The notes beneath the pieces were generated by a model. That model ran no database searches. It had not been told where the DNA came from and saw only the letters and a program-made list of their open reading frames with translations. This document shows, piece by piece, positions 4,139 through 5,466 of a stretch of 5,466 nt of DNA. The position numbers and the translations under genes were made by a program. The DNA is taken from contig CAYHZL010000221.1 of the NCBI GenBank assembly GCA_964361075.1, positions 1 through 5,466 of the forward strand. Direction: 5' to 3'. The DNA comes from CAYHZL01 sp964361075 (lineage in GTDB: Bacteria; Bacteroidota; Ignavibacteria; UBA10030; UBA8401). Numbering within the stretch: the first letter of the stretch is position 1; every line of letters begins with the position of its first letter.

Positions 4139-5401
4139 ATGAACATTCTTGTAATTGATGATGATGAGGCTTCGCGATTGCTGTTAAGCCGCATCTTGTC
4201 CAAAAAATTATCGTGTGAAGTCTATGAAGCAAAAAATGGACTTGAAGGTCTCTCCATTCTCGACAAACTTTCTCCAGACCTTGTTATCCTGGACGTTCTT
4301 ATGCCCCTCATGGACGGCAACGAAGTGCTGGAATTAATTCGTTCAGATTCGGTGCATGCAGCGATGCCGGTTGTAATCATGTCGGCGCTGTCGGACAAAG
4401 TAAAAATTTTCAACATCATGAAACTTGGCGTTGCAGATTATTTGCTCAAACCTCTACAATCCGATGCTGTACAAAAGAGGCTTTCAAACGTGATTGCGAA
4501 AATTCAGACGCACCGTCAAGCAAAGGCGAAACACGGTAGCGCCTTTGGCGCCATGGATTCAGGAAAACCTCGTCTGCTTCTTGTGGACAACGACATCAAT
4601 TTCAGAACATTCTTCTTCACCCTTTTTGACGGACGGTTTGAAATTATTGATTCAGAAACCAGCGCAGAAGGGTTGCAATTGTTCATCAACCATCAGCCCA
4701 CTATTGTGTGTGTAAGCGAAAAACTCAGATTTATGAGCGAACATAAGTTGGCTGAAAAAATACGCTCGATGGATAAAGACAACAAAGTGAACATCTTTCT
4801 TTTTTCTTCCCATAATGATTCGGGCAGTCCGGAGTCGGAAATTTTCAACGGCGTTGTGAAAAAATCATTTGTGCCGGACGTTTTTCTTAAAGAGTTTGCT
4901 CGCGTTGTTTTAGGTGAGGAAAACCTGTTTGACACCGTTCTTGAACTCATTCAAAGCCAGCTTCGACCGGAAGTCGTCACTGCAATCCAGCAAACAGTGG
5001 GCGTGCTAACGATGCAGGAAATTGAGTTGGTAGAGAACGCAAACGCAGCAAGCGTTGCACATGAAGTTCTTGCCAGCGTACACTTAATTGAAAAAAGCGG
5101 GAAATTGGATGTTGCGTTGTATCTGCTCGGTGCGCAAAAAGATGTGTTGAGCATTGCGCAAAAAATTCTCGGTTCGCCGTGCGGGCTTAAAGAAGGTGCA
5201 GCCGATGCGTTTGGAGAAATTCTCAGCATCATTGGCGGAAGAGTTTGCTCGTCTATTGAAAAGCGCGGTGTGAAAGTGCAGCAAGGTCCGCCTTTTGTTG
5301 CAACAGACATTGACGTGCACGAAAATTACGATTGGCGCTTGAATCTCACGTTTCGAACCGATGGGGGAGAACAATTTGTCGTCGGGATTGATATTAGTTG
5401 A
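4139..5401 (+). CDS. Response regulator: receiver, pseudo-receiver and CheX-like domain
   Basis: 420 residues, soluble. Receiver 1 (about 1-122) is complete: D7/D8, phosphoacceptor D52 in LDVLMP, S82, K104 in LLKP. A linker at 123-143 contains an in-frame palindrome. A second receiver-like domain (about 144-258) keeps the acidic start (LLLVDND, D150/D152) and a possible Lys (K241/K242), but the position six after the conserved Pro (P187), where Asp belongs, is S193, so it probably cannot be phosphorylated. The C-terminal part (about 262-420) resembles CheX-family phosphatase domains: helix ADAFGEILSIIGGRV (355-369), then strands ending LNLTFRT...QFVVGIDI. CheX and CheC use a Glu and an Asn spaced ExxN; here E360 is kept and Asn is S363. 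The role is inferred: D52 accepts phosphate, perhaps from the upstream HPt, and controls the CheX-like output. The CheX call is moderate; the receiver call is firm. Confidence 0.88.
   Translation: MNILVIDDDEASRLLLSRILSKKLSCEVYEAKNGLEGLSILDKLSPDLVILDVLMPLMDGNEVLELIRSDSVHAAMPVVIMSALSDKVKIFNIMKLGVADYLLKPLQSDAVQKRLSNVIAKIQTHRQAKAKHGSAFGAMDSGKPRLLLVDNDINFRTFFFTLFDGRFEIIDSETSAEGLQLFINHQPTIVCVSEKLRFMSEHKLAEKIRSMDKDNKVNIFLFSSHNDSGSPESEIFNGVVKKSFVPDVFLKEFARVVLGEENLFDTVLELIQSQLRPEVVTAIQQTVGVLTMQEIELVENANAASVAHEVLASVHLIEKSGKLDVALYLLGAQKDVLSIAQKILGSPCGLKEGAADAFGEILSIIGGRVCSSIEKRGVKVQQGPPFVATDIDVHENYDWRLNLTFRTDGGEQFVVGIDIS
4536..4555 (+). repeat. In-frame GGCGCC-type palindrome, copy 4 (in the response regulator)
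   Basis: gcgcc-ttt-ggcgc (4539-4551) matches the kinase copy at 2661-2680 at 17 of 20 bases. It encodes G133-S-A-F-G-A-M139 in the linker between the receiver and pseudo-receiver, in the same frame relative to the palindrome as the copies in the kinase gene. Confidence 0.6.
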
Positions 5402-5411
5402 GGATCAAGAT

Positions 5412-5466
5412 ATGGGCATCTCTAAAAACTCACGAATGAATAAAAATAGAACACTGATGACACGGA
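5412..5466 (+). CDS. Start of a third gene (partial, product unknown)
   Basis: The ATG at 5412 opens a frame that stays open to the window edge (18 codons, MGISKNSRMNKNRTLMTR). gagga (5400-5404) overlaps the stop codon of the response regulator and lies 7 bases before this ATG, a good Shine-Dalgarno, which suggests translational coupling and an operon. A second in-frame ATG at 5436 could be the true start but has no comparable ribosome binding site. The basic, polar N-terminus gives no family; a further signalling protein is likely only from context. Confidence 0.55.
   Translation, partial: MGISKNSRMNKNRTLMTR

Overview
The window carries two large two-component signalling genes on the + strand, the tail of an upstream gene, the first codons of a downstream gene, and many short palindromic repeats. 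The organism is a bacterium of moderate GC with AT-richer intergenic DNA. The gene architecture (soluble multi-domain hybrid kinases, CheX-type response regulators) and the density of small palindromes and GAATATC/GAACAAG-type inverted repeats remind me of uncultured Bacteroidota, Chlorobiota or Ignavibacteriota-like genomes. This placement is from memory of repeat style only and is weak.

Layout. 3-140: probable C-terminus of an upstream gene whose last codons run into a palindromic element. 81-238: structured repeat with 20-base inverted ends. 272-3658: cytoplasmic hybrid histidine kinase, REC-PAS-PAS-HisKA-HATPase-REC-REC-HPt. 3659-4138: 480-base gap without a credible gene, filled with inverted and direct repeats and an alternative-hairpin leader. 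4139-5401: response regulator with a normal receiver, a pseudo-receiver lacking the phosphoacceptor Asp, and a C-terminal CheX-like domain. 5412 to the end: start of a third gene, 10 bases after the previous stop, with its own Shine-Dalgarno.

Function. The kinase holds five candidate phosphorylation residues (D61, H433, D723, D896, H1064) and could act as a self-contained phosphorelay gated by an N-terminal receiver and two PAS domains. Its HPt is a plausible donor to D52 of the downstream regulator, though only proximity suggests this. The CheX-like domain suggests dephosphorylation of, or docking to, a phospho-receiver, but the usual catalytic Asn position appears to be Ser.

Most notable: small palindromes lie inside both coding regions, in frame and almost only in inter-domain linkers. 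One family encodes a Gly-Ala-x-Gly-Ala-like peptide in the same frame in both genes. Another encodes MEHP...SAESSTF, occurs twice, and has a third copy lacking exactly 24 bases (the hairpin core). This resembles the in-frame palindromic elements known from Rickettsia, in unrelated proteins.
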